A stretch of 64,000 nt of DNA. Origin: Promicromonospora sp. Populi. Its GTDB lineage: Bacteria; Actinomycetota; Actinomycetes; Actinomycetales; Cellulomonadaceae. Position numbers and translations under genes: made by a program. Shown one piece after another: positions 42,387 to 53,516 of this stretch. The stretch's first letter is position 1; every line of letters begins with the position of its first letter. The stretch is taken from contig NZ_CP163528.1 in the NCBI RefSeq assembly GCF_041081105.1, positions 4,836,001 through 4,900,000 on the forward strand. The letters run 5' to 3'. The notes beneath the pieces are model-generated. The model saw only the letters and a program-made list of their open reading frames with translations. It was not told the origin of the DNA and ran no database searches.

Positions 42387-43340
42387 CTATTCGGCGGCGT
42401 CTACCGTGATGCGGACCTCGCCCGGGGGGAGCTGCGTCTCCGCCGGAGTCCAGGCGGCCTCCTCGCGGAGCCATACCTGCCCGGCCACGTGCACCTCGAC
42501 CGCCTGCGTGGCGTGCGCCGTCGCGACGGCCCACTGGGCGGTGGCCCAGGCGCCGCGTGCGGGGTCGTCCGGCGCGAGCGGCGTCCCGTCGACGGTCACC
42601 GTGGACGACGCCGGGTCCTGCCGGTTCGGGTCCGCCGCGAGCCCCAGGTCGCGGCCCAGGCGGCCCGCCACCACGTCGCGCGCCACGTCCGGGGCGGGCT
42701 GGTTGCCTTCGGCCACGGGGGCAAGCTCGCAGGTCAGGGCGCCGGGGGAGTTGCCGGTGAGCGCCGAGGCCCACGCCCGCGACCGCATCTCGTGCTGCGC
42801 GTACGCGTCGGGGAAGGCGGAGCGCTGCACGGTCTGCGCGGCGACTGTCACCGCCATGTCCTCGTAACCCTCGACCTCCACCAGCACGTCGTAGAAGGCG
42901 TTGATCGAGTACACCGGGTCCATGATCTGCTCGGCAGTGCCCCAGCTCTGCGACGGGCGCTGCTGGAACAGCCCCAGCGAGTCGCGGTCCCCGTAGTCGA
43001 TGTTGATGAGATCGGACTCCTGCTGGGCCGTGGCCAGCCCGATCGTCGCCGCGCGGGCCGGCAGGTCGCGGGCGAGCGAGATACCCGCCACGAGCGCCGC
43101 GTTGTCCGCCTGCTGGGGCGACAGGTACCAGTCGGTGCCGTCGAGATCGGCGGCGCACCGCTCGACGATGGGCCCGGCGCCCGTCAGGCTGTTCAGCGCG
43201 ACGACGATGCCGACCGTCGCCACCGCGCACACCGACCCGATCACGACGAGGTACTTCAGGGCGCGTCTCACCGGATGCCGGCGGCGGGAGCGGTTGACGT
43301 AGGGCGGGGGCGGCGAGCCGACCTCGGCCAGGAGGGTCAT
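42387..43340 (-). CDS. Membrane-anchored lysozyme-like protein of actinobacterial type
   Basis: The 317-residue protein has a basic, Pro-rich N-terminus, one membrane helix (YLVVIGSVCAVATVGIVVAL, about 30-49) and an extracytoplasmic domain. Its IGLATAQQESDLINIDYGDR with DSLGLFQQRPSQSWG (Glu in QQES) resembles the transglycosylase/lysozyme-like fold seen in many actinobacterial proteins of unknown annotation. The rest is beta-rich with Ala/Val repeats. It may act on peptidoglycan; catalytic activity is inference. GGAAAGA precedes the ATG. Upstream, 43341-43439 is a short gap before dapD. Confidence 0.75.
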   Translation of the reverse strand: MTLLAEVGSPPPPYVNRSRRRHPVRRALKYLVVIGSVCAVATVGIVVALNSLTGAGPIVERCAADLDGTDWYLSPQQADNAALVAGISLARDLPARAATIGLATAQQESDLINIDYGDRDSLGLFQQRPSQSWGTAEQIMDPVYSINAFYDVLVEVEGYEDMAVTVAAQTVQRSAFPDAYAQHEMRSRAWASALTGNSPGALTCELAPVAEGNQPAPDVARDVVAGRLGRDLGLAADPNRQDPASSTVTVDGTPLAPDDPARGAWATAQWAVATAHATQAVEVHVAGQVWLREEAAWTPAETQLPPGEVRITVDAAE

Positions 43341-43439
43341 GCGTCTTTCCTGTCGTCGGGGGTGAAATCAGGAAGACCGCACAGCATAGTTCGCCCGGTC
43401 ATCGCCGACGTGAGGGTTAGGTAAGGGGACTGGGGCGCA

Positions 43440-44387
43440 TCAGTTCGCGTGCAGGGCCTCGTTGAGCTCGATCCCGACCCCGGTCCGGTCGAGCACCTCG
43501 ACGGTCCCGGTGGTGGAGTTGCGGCGGAACAGCAGGTTGCTGCGTCCCGCCAGCTCGCGGGCCTTGACCGCCGCGGTGCCGTCCCCCGTCGGGTCCACCG
43601 CGGCGCCCAGCACCGTGACCTTGGTGCCCGCGGTCAGGTACAGCCCGGCCTCGACCACGCAGTCGTCGCCGAGGGGGATGCCCAGGCCCGCGTTGGCGCC
43701 GAGGAGGCAGCGCTCGCCGAGCGAGACGACCTCCTTGCCGCCGCCGGACAGGGTGCCCATGATCGAGGCGCCACCGCCGACGTCGGACCCGTCGCCGACC
43801 GTGACCCCCGCCGAGATACGGCCCTCGACCATGGACGCGCCGAGCGTGCCCGCGTTGTAGTTGACGAAGCCCTCGTGCATCACCGTGGTGCCCGGGGCGA
43901 GGTGGGCGCCGAGCCGGACCCGGTCGGCGTCGGCGATGCGCACGCCCGACGGGATCAGGTAGTCGACCAGGCGGGGGAACTTGTCGACGCCGAACACCGT
44001 GACGTGACCACGGGCGCGCAGGCGCAGCCGGGTCTCCTCGAAGCCCGCGACGGCGCACGGGCCCGCGCTGGTCCAGACGACGTTGGTGAGCACGCCGAAG
44101 ATGCCGTCCATGTTCAGGCCGTGCGGACGCACCTCGCGGGCGGACAGCAGGTGCAGGCGCAGGTAGGCGTCGGAGACGTCCTTGGGCGGGTCGGTGAGGT
44201 CGATCTGCGTGGTCACGACCTCCAGCCGCACGCCCCGAACGTCGTCCGTGCCGACGAGCGCGGCGAGAGCCTCGGGCGGGGTGGCGCCGTCCGGCACGTC
44301 ACCGAGGGCTGGCGCCGGGTACCAGGTGTCGAGAGTGGTGCCGTCGTGGGCGATCGTGGCAAGGCCGAAACCCCATGCGGTCGTCAT
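43440..44387 (-). CDS. dapD: 2,3,4,5-tetrahydropyridine-2,6-dicarboxylate N-succinyltransferase
   Basis: DapD transfers succinyl from succinyl-CoA to tetrahydrodipicolinate in the lysine/meso-diaminopimelate pathway. The 315-residue product has the actinobacterial DapD N-terminus ([20 protein letters not shown]) and a left-handed beta helix with hexapeptide-type repeats ([40 protein letters not shown]). TAGGCT lies 7 bases before the ATG on the minus strand, so it is probably leaderless. It is divergent from dapE, with 44 bases between starts, so the two steps can be co-regulated. Confidence 0.96.
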   Translation of the reverse strand: MTTAWGFGLATIAHDGTTLDTWYPAPALGDVPDGATPPEALAALVGTDDVRGVRLEVVTTQIDLTDPPKDVSDAYLRLHLLSAREVRPHGLNMDGIFGVLTNVVWTSAGPCAVAGFEETRLRLRARGHVTVFGVDKFPRLVDYLIPSGVRIADADRVRLGAHLAPGTTVMHEGFVNYNAGTLGASMVEGRISAGVTVGDGSDVGGGASIMGTLSGGGKEVVSLGERCLLGANAGLGIPLGDDCVVEAGLYLTAGTKVTVLGAAVDPTGDGTAAVKARELAGRSNLLFRRNSTTGTVEVLDRTGVGIELNEALHAN

Positions 44388-44431
44388 GCACCCCAGCCTA
44401 ACGGCCTGCGACGAGCCCCTACGCTTGGCCT

Positions 44432-45559
44432 GTGGACAACGTGATCGACCCCGCCCTGCTGGACCCCGCCGGTGACGGGTCCGACCTCGTCGCCCTCACC
44501 CGGGCCATCTGTGACATCCCGTCCGTCAGCGGCGACGAGAAGGCCCTCGCCGACGCGATCGAGACCCTGCTGCGCGGCTTCCCGCACCTGGAGGTGCTGC
44601 GCGACGGCGACGCCCTGGTCGCCCGCACGAGCCTGGGCCGGGACCGGCGCGTGGTCGTGGCCGGCCACATCGACACCGTGCCCGTCGCGGACAACCTGCC
44701 CACCCGCCTGGTCGGCGTGGGCGCCGACGCGGAGCTCTGGGGCCGGGGCACCGTCGACATGCTGGGCGGGGTCGCCGTCGCCCTCGCACTTGCCGCCGAG
44801 CTCGGCGGGCCGGGCAGCGCGCCCGCGCACGACCTGACGTGGATCTTCTACGACCACGAGGAGGTCGACTCCGCCCTGAACGGCCTGGGCCGCCTCGCGC
44901 GCAACCATCCGGAGCTCTTGGCCGGCGACTTCGCGATCCTGGGCGAGCCCTCGAACGCCGGGATCGAGGGCGGCTGCAACGGCACCATGCGCATCGAGGT
45001 GCGCACCCGCGGCGTCGCGGCGCACTCCGCGCGGGCGTGGACGGGGGAGAACGCGATCCACGCGGTCGCGCCCGTGCTCGCCCGCCTCGCGGCGTACGAG
45101 CCGCGCTCGGTCGAGGTCGACGGCCTGGTCTACCGCGAGGGCCTCAACGCCGTGCGGATCGAGGGCGGCATCGCGGGCAACGTGATCCCCGACGCGTGCA
45201 CGGTAGAGGTGAACTACCGGTTCGCGCCGTCCCGCTCCGTCGAGGAGGCCGAGGCCCACCTGCGGGAGGTCTTCGAGGGGTTCGACGTCGTGGTGACGGA
45301 CGCCGCGGGCGGCGCGCGGCCGGGCCTCGACGACCCGCTGGCCGCACAGTTCGTGCAGTCGGTGCTGGCCACCACCGGCGGCGAGCCCGCCCCGAAGTAC
45401 GGCTGGACCGACGTCGCCCGGTTCTCCGCGCTCGGAGTCCCGGCCGTCAACTTCGGCCCGGGCGACCCGCTGCTTGCGCACAAGGACGACGAGCACCTTC
45501 CGGTGGCGCAGCTCGCGCAGTGCCGGGACGCGCTGCGAGCCTGGCTGCTCGGCGGATAG
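44432..45559 (+). CDS. dapE: Succinyl-diaminopimelate desuccinylase
   Basis: DapE is an M20 zinc amidohydrolase that removes succinate from N-succinyl-LL-diaminopimelate. The 375-residue product shows [12 protein letters not shown] (His, Asp), [14 protein letters not shown] (bridging Asp), and the FYDHEEVD (Glu catalytic), a central dimerisation domain, and the late [15 protein letters not shown]is. TACGCT lies 6 bases before the GTG, a leaderless pattern. It is followed by the LOG-like gene 9 bases on. Confidence 0.95.
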   Translation: MDNVIDPALLDPAGDGSDLVALTRAICDIPSVSGDEKALADAIETLLRGFPHLEVLRDGDALVARTSLGRDRRVVVAGHIDTVPVADNLPTRLVGVGADAELWGRGTVDMLGGVAVALALAAELGGPGSAPAHDLTWIFYDHEEVDSALNGLGRLARNHPELLAGDFAILGEPSNAGIEGGCNGTMRIEVRTRGVAAHSARAWTGENAIHAVAPVLARLAAYEPRSVEVDGLVYREGLNAVRIEGGIAGNVIPDACTVEVNYRFAPSRSVEEAEAHLREVFEGFDVVVTDAAGGARPGLDDPLAAQFVQSVLATTGGEPAPKYGWTDVARFSALGVPAVNFGPGDPLLAHKDDEHLPVAQLAQCRDALRAWLLGG

Positions 45560-45568
45560 TTTGGTCGC

Positions 45569-46423
45569 ATGAGCGACGACGGCATTCCACAGTCCGGCCG
45601 CGGGTACCGCCGCGGTCCGGTACTGCTGCGCGGGAACCAGATCCCGAAGACCACCACGGACCAGCGGCTCCTCGCGCCGGACCAGGAGGCGGACTGGCTG
45701 CACAGCGACCCGTGGCGCGTGATGCGCATCCAGAGCGAGTTCGTCGAGGGTTTCGGCGCCCTGGCGGAGCTCGGGCAGGCGGTCTCCGTGTTCGGCTCGG
45801 CGCGGACCAAGCCGGGCCACCAGGACTACCGCGCGGGCGAGACCGTGGGCCGGCTCCTGGTGGAGGCCGGGTACGCCGTCATCACCGGTGGCGGGCCGGG
45901 CATCATGGAGGCCGCAAACAAGGGCGCCGCCGAAGCAGGCGGTACCTCGGTGGGGCTCGGAATCGAGCTGCCCTTCGAACAGGGCGTCAACGAGTATGTC
46001 AATCTCGGCATCAACTTCAGGTACTTCTTCGCGCGAAAGACCATGTTCCTGAAGTACGCACAGGGATTCATCGTGATGCCCGGGGGATTCGGCACCTTCG
46101 ACGAGCTCTTCGAAGCGGTCACCCTGGTTCAGACGCACAAGGTGACACAGTTCCCGCTAGTCCTGGTGGGTAAGGAGTACTGGGGCGGTCTCCTGGAGTG
46201 GATCCGGTCGACGGCGCTGGCGCACGGCACCATAAGCGAGGTCGACCTCGACATCCTCTACCTCACCGACGACCCCGCCGAGGCCGTGCGGCACGTCGTG
46301 GAGCGCGCCCACCAGATCGCTGCCGAGCACGCGGCGCTGCAGGCGGCCGCGGCGGCGGAGCGGGCGACCGAAGACGCCGTGCAGGAAGGGCAGGAGCTGC
46401 ACAGCACCCTGGGCGGCGCGTAG
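45569..46423 (+). CDS. TIGR00730/LOG-like Rossmann-fold protein
   Basis: The 284-residue protein is of the lysine-decarboxylase-like/LOG family, with the nucleotide-binding VSVFGSARTKPGHQDY, ITGGGPGIMEAANKGAAEAG and the diagnostic PGGFGTFDELFEAVTLVQT. LOG members are cytokinin nucleoside 5'-monophosphate phosphoribohydrolases; the actinobacterial copy between dapE and folP is usually of unknown substrate. TAGTTT lies 6 bases before the ATG and includes the dapE stop codon. The folP start follows directly after its stop. Confidence 0.92.
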   Translation: MSDDGIPQSGRGYRRGPVLLRGNQIPKTTTDQRLLAPDQEADWLHSDPWRVMRIQSEFVEGFGALAELGQAVSVFGSARTKPGHQDYRAGETVGRLLVEAGYAVITGGGPGIMEAANKGAAEAGGTSVGLGIELPFEQGVNEYVNLGINFRYFFARKTMFLKYAQGFIVMPGGFGTFDELFEAVTLVQTHKVTQFPLVLVGKEYWGGLLEWIRSTALAHGTISEVDLDILYLTDDPAEAVRHVVERAHQIAAEHAALQAAAAAERATEDAVQEGQELHSTLGGA

Positions 46424-47347
46424 GTGGACGGTCCGGACACCGGCGACACCCCCGTGCCCCGGGCATCCGCGCCGCTGGTGCTGCGCGGGCGGGAAGTAGG
46501 GCACGACGGGGCTGCGGTGCGCCCCGTCGTGATGGCGGTGCTGAACCGCACCACCGACTCGTTCTACGCCCCGGCCCGGGTGCCCGACGACGCCTCGGCG
46601 CTGGCCGTCGCGGAGCGCGCGTTCGCGGACGGCGCCGAGATCCTCGACGTCGGCGGCGTCCGGGCCGGCAACGGTGCGCCGGTGGACGAGGCCGAGGAGA
46701 TCCGCCGCGTCGTGCCGTTCGTGGCGGCGGTCCGGCGCACCCTGCCCGACCTCCTGGTCTCGGTCGACACCTGGCGCGCCGGGGTGGCCCGCGCGGCGAT
46801 CGACGCGGGCGCGGACCTGATCAACGACACCTGGGCGGGCCACGACCGCGGCCTGGTCGAGGTGGCGGGAGCGGCCGGCGTCGGCGTCGTCTGCTCGCAC
46901 ACGGGCGGGGCGGTGCCGCGCACCGACCCCTACCGCGTGGAGTACCCCGACGGGCTGGTGGCCGACGTCGTGACGACCCTGCGGGCCGCGGCCGAGCGGG
47001 CGGTGGCCTGCGGGGTGCCGCGCGCTTCGGTGCTCGTGGACCCGACCCACGACTTCGGCAAGAACACCTGGCACTCCCTGCATCTGCTGCGCAGCACGGG
47101 CGCGCTGGCCGGGCTCGGCTTTCCGCTGCTCATGGCGTTGTCCCGCAAGGACTTCGTGGGGGAGACGCTCGACCTTCCGCCCGAGGAACGCCTGGAGGGA
47201 ACGCTCGCCGCGACGGCGGTCGCCGCGTGGCTCGGCGCACGCGTGTTCCGCACCCACGACGTGGTCGCCACCCGCCGCGTTCTCGACCTCGTGGCGGCCG
47301 TCCGCGACGAGGCACCACCCGCCGCCGCCCTGCGTGGACTCGCCTGA
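46424..47347 (+). CDS. folP: Dihydropteroate synthase
   Basis: FolP condenses p-aminobenzoate with dihydropterin pyrophosphate in folate synthesis, the sulfonamide target. The 307-residue TIM barrel shows VVMAVLNRTTDSFY, the GAEILDVGGVRA segment, VSVDTWRAGVARAAIDAGAD with LINDTWAG, VDPTHDFGKNTW and LMALSRKDFVGE. In the first motif the usual N-V-T-P-D-S-F is N-R-T-T-D-S-F, as in the actinobacterial FolP2-type paralogues, so whether it truly makes dihydropteroate is open. GTG start immediately after the LOG-like stop. Confidence 0.88.
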   Translation: MDGPDTGDTPVPRASAPLVLRGREVGHDGAAVRPVVMAVLNRTTDSFYAPARVPDDASALAVAERAFADGAEILDVGGVRAGNGAPVDEAEEIRRVVPFVAAVRRTLPDLLVSVDTWRAGVARAAIDAGADLINDTWAGHDRGLVEVAGAAGVGVVCSHTGGAVPRTDPYRVEYPDGLVADVVTTLRAAAERAVACGVPRASVLVDPTHDFGKNTWHSLHLLRSTGALAGLGFPLLMALSRKDFVGETLDLPPEERLEGTLAATAVAAWLGARVFRTHDVVATRRVLDLVAAVRDEAPPAAALRGLA

Positions 47348-47490
47348 TCCGGTGCGGTCGGGTAGGGGGCGACGAATGGGCGCGTGGAAAGTAAGGGGCG
47401 CCAATTGAACTAGAATGGCTCCGTGCCCTCGGCGTTCGCCGGGAACATGAATGCCGCTACACACCGGACAACGGAATGGGAGAGCCACAC

Positions 47491-47667
47491 ATGGCTGCGA
47501 TGAAGCCGCGAACGGGTGACGGACCGCTCGAGGTCACCAAGGAGGGGCGCGGCATCGTCATGCGTGTGCCGCTCGAGGGCGGCGGTCGGCTCGTCGTCGA
47601 GCTCAACGCGACCGAGGCGAGCGAGCTCGGGGACGCTCTCCAGACCGTCGTCGCGCCCAGTGCCTGA
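47491..47667 (+). CDS. DUF3117-family small protein
   Basis: The 58-residue product MAAMKPRTGDGPLEVTKEGR continues GIVMRVPLEGGGRLVVELNA and matches the DUF3117 family, found only in actinobacteria and of unknown function. It reads as a small beta-rich protein. GGAGAG lies 6 bases before the ATG; five further upstream in-frame codons lack that support. A -10-like TAGAAT is at 47411-47416. It is followed by the convergent methyltransferase. Confidence 0.85.
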   Translation: MAAMKPRTGDGPLEVTKEGRGIVMRVPLEGGGRLVVELNATEASELGDALQTVVAPSA

Positions 47668-47730
47668 CTCAGGCGACAAATAAAGCAGAGCCGCCTGGCC
47701 GTCCGTCGCGGGCTCCGGCCCACCGGCGGG

Positions 47731-48381
47731 TCAGCGGCGGACGGCCAGCAGCAGCCCGTCCCCGCTCGGCAGCATGGCAGGCAGCACCCGCTCGTCGTTG
47801 CGCAGCGTCCGGCCCACCTCACGCACCACGGTGGTGAGCTCGTCGCGGCGGGCAGGGTCTGCCACCCGGTCCCGCAGCAGGGCGCCGTCGATCGCGAGCA
47901 CCCCGCCCGGTCGCAGCAGCCGCAGGGCCTCGGTCACGTACTCGGGGTACGCGAGCGGGTCGCTCGCCACGAGCACCAGGTCGTAGGCGCCGTCCGCGAG
48001 CCGGGGCAGCACGTCACCGGGCCGCCCGGGGATGATCCGGGTGCGCTGCGGGGCGACGCCGTCCTCGGCGAACGCCGTGCGCGCCGCCCGCTGGTGCTCC
48101 ACCTCGCGGTCGATGGTGGTGAGCTGGCCGTCGTAGGGCATACCGCGCAGCAGCCAGAGCGACGCCACGCCGGCTCCGGTGCCGACCTCCACCACCGCGT
48201 GCGCGTTGGTGGCGGCGGCCAGGACCCGCAGCACCGCGCCGACGCCGGGCAGCACCGCGGGGCAGCCCAGCTCCGAGGCGCGTTCGCGGGCACGCAGCAG
48301 CACCTCGTCCTCGGGGACGAATGCCTCGCTGTAGACCCAGGCCGCGACCTTGCCGTGGCCGGACGGCTCCGCTGTGCTGAT
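47731..48381 (-). CDS. O-methyltransferase-like protein divergent from sigE (apparent ATC start)
   Basis: The 216-residue protein matches the Rv1220c-type class I methyltransferase: [18 protein letters not shown] (motif I), [23 protein letters not shown] and [14 protein letters not shown]. The expected start, M-S-T-A-E-P-S, reads ATC-AGC-ACA here at 48381, with GGAGG five bases upstream. No ATG/GTG/TTG fits as well; the next candidate is an ATG at 48462, which would add 27 residues without a good ribosome binding site. The gene is divergent from sigE, as in mycobacteria. Either ATC is used or this is a start-codon mutation or sequencing error. Confidence 0.8.
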   Translation of the reverse strand: MSTAEPSGHGKVAAWVYSEAFVPEDEVLLRARERASELGCPAVLPGVGAVLRVLAAATNAHAVVEVGTGAGVASLWLLRGMPYDGQLTTIDREVEHQRAARTAFAEDGVAPQRTRIIPGRPGDVLPRLADGAYDLVLVASDPLAYPEYVTEALRLLRPGGVLAIDGALLRDRVADPARRDELTTVVREVGRTLRNDERVLPAMLPSGDGLLLAVRR

Positions 48382-48400
48382 GGCTACCTCCGCTGGACCC

Positions 48401-48414
48401 GTACAGATGTGTAC
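48401..48414. promoter_or_regulatory. Inverted repeat between methyltransferase and sigE
   Basis: GTACA (48401-48405) and TGTAC (48410-48414) form a perfect short inverted repeat with a 4-base spacer. It lies 20 bases upstream of the methyltransferase start and about 65 bases before sigE. It could be an operator shared by the two divergent genes; the short arms make it weak evidence. Confidence 0.35.
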
Positions 48415-48478
48415 ATCACGTGCGGCGTCAGGGTACAGCCCGGGGAACGACTGGGCTTCCATGCGCGTTGAGAGGACG

Positions 48479-49087
48479 ATGACTTCTGTGAGCACGCGTG
48501 CACCAGCAGATGCAAGCGCGTCGGTACCCTCCGGGACCGGCGCCGTCGACATGCCGTGGCAGCCGCCGACGTGGGAGGAGATCGTGCGTGAGCACTCCGC
48601 CCGCGTCTATCGCCTCGCCTACCGGCTGACCGGCAACAAGCCGGATGCCGAGGACCTGACGCAGGAGACCTTCATCCGGGTGTTCCGCTCGCTGTCCAGC
48701 TATACGCCGGGCACGTTCGAGGGCTGGCTGCACCGCATCACCACCAACCTGTTCCTGGACCAGGCGCGCCGCAAGAAGCGGATCCGCATGGAGGCGATGG
48801 GGGACGACGACGGCCACGTGGCCGACACCGGCGACTTCGGCCGCCCGGAGCGCGGGTACGAGCACGCGAACCTGGACCAGGACGTGCAGAAGGCGCTCGA
48901 CGCGCTGCGCCCCGAGTACCGCGCCGCCGTCGTGCTGTGCGACATCGAGGGTCTGAGCTACGAGGAGATCGCTGTGACGCTGGGCGTCAAGCTCGGCACC
49001 GTGCGCTCCCGTATCCACCGGGCCCGCGCTCAGCTCCGCGACGCGCTGGAGCACCTGGCGCCGACACGCGGGGGTGTTGTGCGATGA
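48479..49087 (+). CDS. sigE: ECF RNA polymerase sigma factor SigE
   Basis: The product matches the actinobacterial SigE of envelope stress: region 2 with [34 protein letters not shown], and region 4 with [20 protein letters not shown] (helix-turn-helix). The ATG at 48479 gives 202 residues; a GTG three codons on and an ATG at 48461 are alternatives. Its stop overlaps the anti-sigma start as ATGA. The order methyltransferase(-) / sigE / rseA / htrA / tatB is the conserved actinobacterial cluster, so the pairing is strong. Confidence 0.93.
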   Translation: MTSVSTRAPADASASVPSGTGAVDMPWQPPTWEEIVREHSARVYRLAYRLTGNKPDAEDLTQETFIRVFRSLSSYTPGTFEGWLHRITTNLFLDQARRKKRIRMEAMGDDDGHVADTGDFGRPERGYEHANLDQDVQKALDALRPEYRAAVVLCDIEGLSYEEIAVTLGVKLGTVRSRIHRARAQLRDALEHLAPTRGGVVR

Positions 49088-50037
49088 GCGCCCACCTCGG
49101 CGACCTCGTCAGCGCGCTGGCCGACGGTCAGCTCTCCCCGGCGGACACCGAGCGGGCCCTGTCCCACGTGACGATGTGCCGGCTGTGCGCCCGCGAGCTG
49201 GACATCGCCCGCGCGGCCCGGCGAGCGCTCTCGTCCGCGGCCGACGTGGTGCCCGACCCGGCCCTCACCGCGCGGCTGATGGCGCTCCAGGCGAGCATCC
49301 CGCCTACCGACGACGATCCGCTGCGCCGCCCGTTCCTCGGCCCCGACCCGCTGTCCACCCCCGTGTGGCAGACGTCGGCGTTCGACGGCGGCGATGCGTT
49401 CTCCGGCCGGCTCGACCGCCCGGCGCGCCGTCGACGGGCCACGCGGATCACCGCGCTCGGTATGGGCGGCGTGGGCGTGCTGGGGCTGGCGCTCTTCACG
49501 CTCGGCGACGTTCCCGTCGTGTCCCCGCAGCTCTCCGCGCAGACCAGCATGACGATGCTCGGCCGCACGGGCTCGGACACGGTAGCGGCCGGCGAGGACG
49601 TGCTCGCGGGGCTTGATGCGGCGCCCGGCGAGCGTACTTCCGCGGCGCTCGACTGGGCCGCGGACAACGGCTGGGTGGTGCCGGCCGACCTGCCTGACGG
49701 GTACACGGTCACGGCCATGCGCCTGGTGGGCGACCAGGGCCAGACGCTGGAGATCGACCTGGCCGGCCCCTCGGGCCACGCGGTGGTCCGGGAACGCCCC
49801 GGGCAGCTGGCCGAGGACGGCAAGGGCGCCGCCGGTGACGTGCAGGTGCTCGCCACCGAGCCGGTCCACGTGGCGTGGCAGTCGGACGACATGGTGGTCG
49901 ACGTCGTCGCGGACGCCCCCGAGGACGTGCTGGCCAAGCTCGTGGCATCGTTCGGCGAGGATGGCTACGATGCCGGGGTCCTGCCGCGAATCGCCCGCGG
50001 GTGGAACACCGTGACAGGAGCCATCGAGAGCCCATGA
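49084..50037 (+). CDS. rseA: Zinc-containing anti-sigma factor (RseA-like) with sensor tail
   Basis: Residues 1-45 are a zinc anti-sigma (ZAS) domain with H-V-T-M-C-R-L-C (HxxxCxxC), which holds SigE inactive. A cytoplasmic linker, one membrane helix ([20 protein letters not shown], about 137-156) and an extracytoplasmic part of about 160 residues follow. The outer part ([20 protein letters not shown] onward) resembles a RsgI/RskA-type sensor. Release by oxidation or regulated proteolysis would free SigE. Both ends overlap the neighbours by 4 bases (ATGA), so sigE-rseA-htrA are translated as a unit. Confidence 0.9.
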   Translation: MSAHLGDLVSALADGQLSPADTERALSHVTMCRLCARELDIARAARRALSSAADVVPDPALTARLMALQASIPPTDDDPLRRPFLGPDPLSTPVWQTSAFDGGDAFSGRLDRPARRRRATRITALGMGGVGVLGLALFTLGDVPVVSPQLSAQTSMTMLGRTGSDTVAAGEDVLAGLDAAPGERTSAALDWAADNGWVVPADLPDGYTVTAMRLVGDQGQTLEIDLAGPSGHAVVRERPGQLAEDGKGAAGDVQVLATEPVHVAWQSDDMVVDVVADAPEDVLAKLVASFGEDGYDAGVLPRIARGWNTVTGAIESP

Positions 50038-51398
50038 CCGACGAGAACCCGTTCGCGCCGCCCACGCCGCGCGCAGCAGCGCCCTCCGCGAACGAGTCGT
50101 CGTCGACTCCGCCTGCGGCCTCCCCGCCCGTGCCCGTCGGAACACCGGACGAGCGGACGCCGGATGCCGCCGCCGGGTCGACCACCGAACACACCACCGC
50201 ACACACCACCGAACACACCACCGAACACACCACCGCGCAGCTTCCGGCCCAGCCGACCGACCAGCCCGCCGCGGCGCAGGCCAGCCGGTCCCGGCGGGGC
50301 CGGCTCGGTGCGCGGGCCGTGGCCGCCGTCGTGCTGGTGGGGCTGCTCGCGGGTGCGGGCGGTGGCTTCGGCGCCTACGCGCTGCTGGACGCCCAGCAGA
50401 ACGCGCGCCCGGCGAGCGCCGACCTGCCGCAGCCCGCGGCCGGCGCCACCCAGGTGCAGCGCCCCGAGGGTTCGGTGGCCGCCATCGCCGCCGCGGCGCT
50501 GCCGAGCGTGGTCTCGATCGAGGTGCGGGCCCAGCAGGGTGTCGCCACGGGCTCGGGCATGATCCTCCGGGAGAACGGCTACATCCTCACGAACAACCAC
50601 GTGGTCGCGGAAGCGGCTGCGGGGGCCGACGTGACCGTCACGTTCGCCGACGGGCACGAGCAGCCCGCGGAGCTCGTGGGCGCGACGCCGGACTACGACC
50701 TGGCGGTGATCCGGGTCGACGAGTCGGGTCTGGTGCCGCTGGTGCTGGGCGACTCCGACGACGTGGTCGTGGGCGACTCCGTGCTCGCCGTCGGCTCGCC
50801 GCTCGGCCTGGAGGCCACCGTGACCACGGGGATCGTCAGCGCGCTGCACCGCCCGGTGAAGGCGGGGGAGGCCGCCGAGGCGGCCTTCATCGACGCCATC
50901 CAGACGGACGCCGCGATCAACCCCGGCAACTCGGGCGGGCCGCTGGTCAACTCGGCGGGCGAGGTGATCGGCATCAACTCCGCCATCGCGCAGGGTCCGG
51001 GCACGACCGCCGCGACGGGCAACATCGGGCTCGGCTTCGCCATCCCGTCCAACCAGGCGCGGCACACCGCCGAGCAGCTCATCGAGACGGGCTCCGCCAC
51101 GTTCCCGATCATCGGCGTGCTCCTCGACCCCGCCTACCAGGGCGAGGGTGTGCGGGTGTCGCTGGAGCCGCAGCAGGGCACTCCGGCGGTCACGCCGGAC
51201 GGTCCCGCCGACCAGGCGGGCATCGAGCCCGGCGACGTGATCCTCTCGATCGACGGTCGCCCGGTATCCGTGGCCGACGAGCTGATCGTGGCCATCCGGG
51301 CCAAGGCGCCGGGCGCCCCGGTGACGCTGCTGGTGCGCTCCGGCAGTGACGAACGCGAGGTCCGCGTCGTCCTGGAAGAGCGGGCAAGCGGCCAGTGA
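50034..51398 (+). CDS. htrA: HtrA/DegP-like membrane-anchored serine protease with PDZ domain
   Basis: The 454-residue protein has a Pro/Thr-rich cytoplasmic head containing EHTT repeats (about 51-69), one membrane helix (AVAAVVLVGLLAGAGGGFGA), and a trypsin-like domain with the triad His in TNNHVVAE, Asp in YDLAVIRV, and Ser in GNSGGPLVN. A C-terminal PDZ domain (GPADQAGIEPGDVILSIDG) completes it. It likely degrades misfolded envelope proteins and is part of the SigE response. The ATG overlaps the anti-sigma stop as ATGA. Confidence 0.94.
   Translation: MTDENPFAPPTPRAAAPSANESSSTPPAASPPVPVGTPDERTPDAAAGSTTEHTTAHTTEHTTEHTTAQLPAQPTDQPAAAQASRSRRGRLGARAVAAVVLVGLLAGAGGGFGAYALLDAQQNARPASADLPQPAAGATQVQRPEGSVAAIAAAALPSVVSIEVRAQQGVATGSGMILRENGYILTNNHVVAEAAAGADVTVTFADGHEQPAELVGATPDYDLAVIRVDESGLVPLVLGDSDDVVVGDSVLAVGSPLGLEATVTTGIVSALHRPVKAGEAAEAAFIDAIQTDAAINPGNSGGPLVNSAGEVIGINSAIAQGPGTTAATGNIGLGFAIPSNQARHTAEQLIETGSATFPIIGVLLDPAYQGEGVRVSLEPQQGTPAVTPDGPADQAGIEPGDVILSIDGRPVSVADELIVAIRAKAPGAPVTLLVRSGSDEREVRVVLEERASGQ
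50181..50240 (+). repeat. 12-base tandem repeat encoding EHTT units
   Basis: Five consecutive 12-base units begin ACCACCG. Four read ACCACCGAACAC or the one-base variant with GCACAC, and the fifth is degenerate (ends CGCAG). They encode T-T-E-H-T-T-A-H-T-T-E-H-T-T-E-H-T-T-A in the HtrA head. Such in-frame tandem arrays can expand or contract by slippage without changing frame. Confidence 0.85.
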
Positions 51399-51453
51399 TG
51401 CGGGTTCATCCGGCGTTCTCCGGCGGGTCGCGCGACGCGAGTAGGCTCTGAGC

Positions 51454-53499
<2,046 letters not shown>

Positions 53500-53516
53500 C
53501 GTCTAGGGTCATCGCA

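Noticed and set aside
43417..43426. TTAGGTAAGG resembling half an iron box before dapD
   Set aside because: The second half (GGACTGG) does not match, so it lacks the palindrome that the site at 1467 has.
50181..50240. Tandem repeats as a CRISPR array
   Set aside because: The units are contiguous 12-mers in frame with htrA, with no spacers; a coding repeat explains them.
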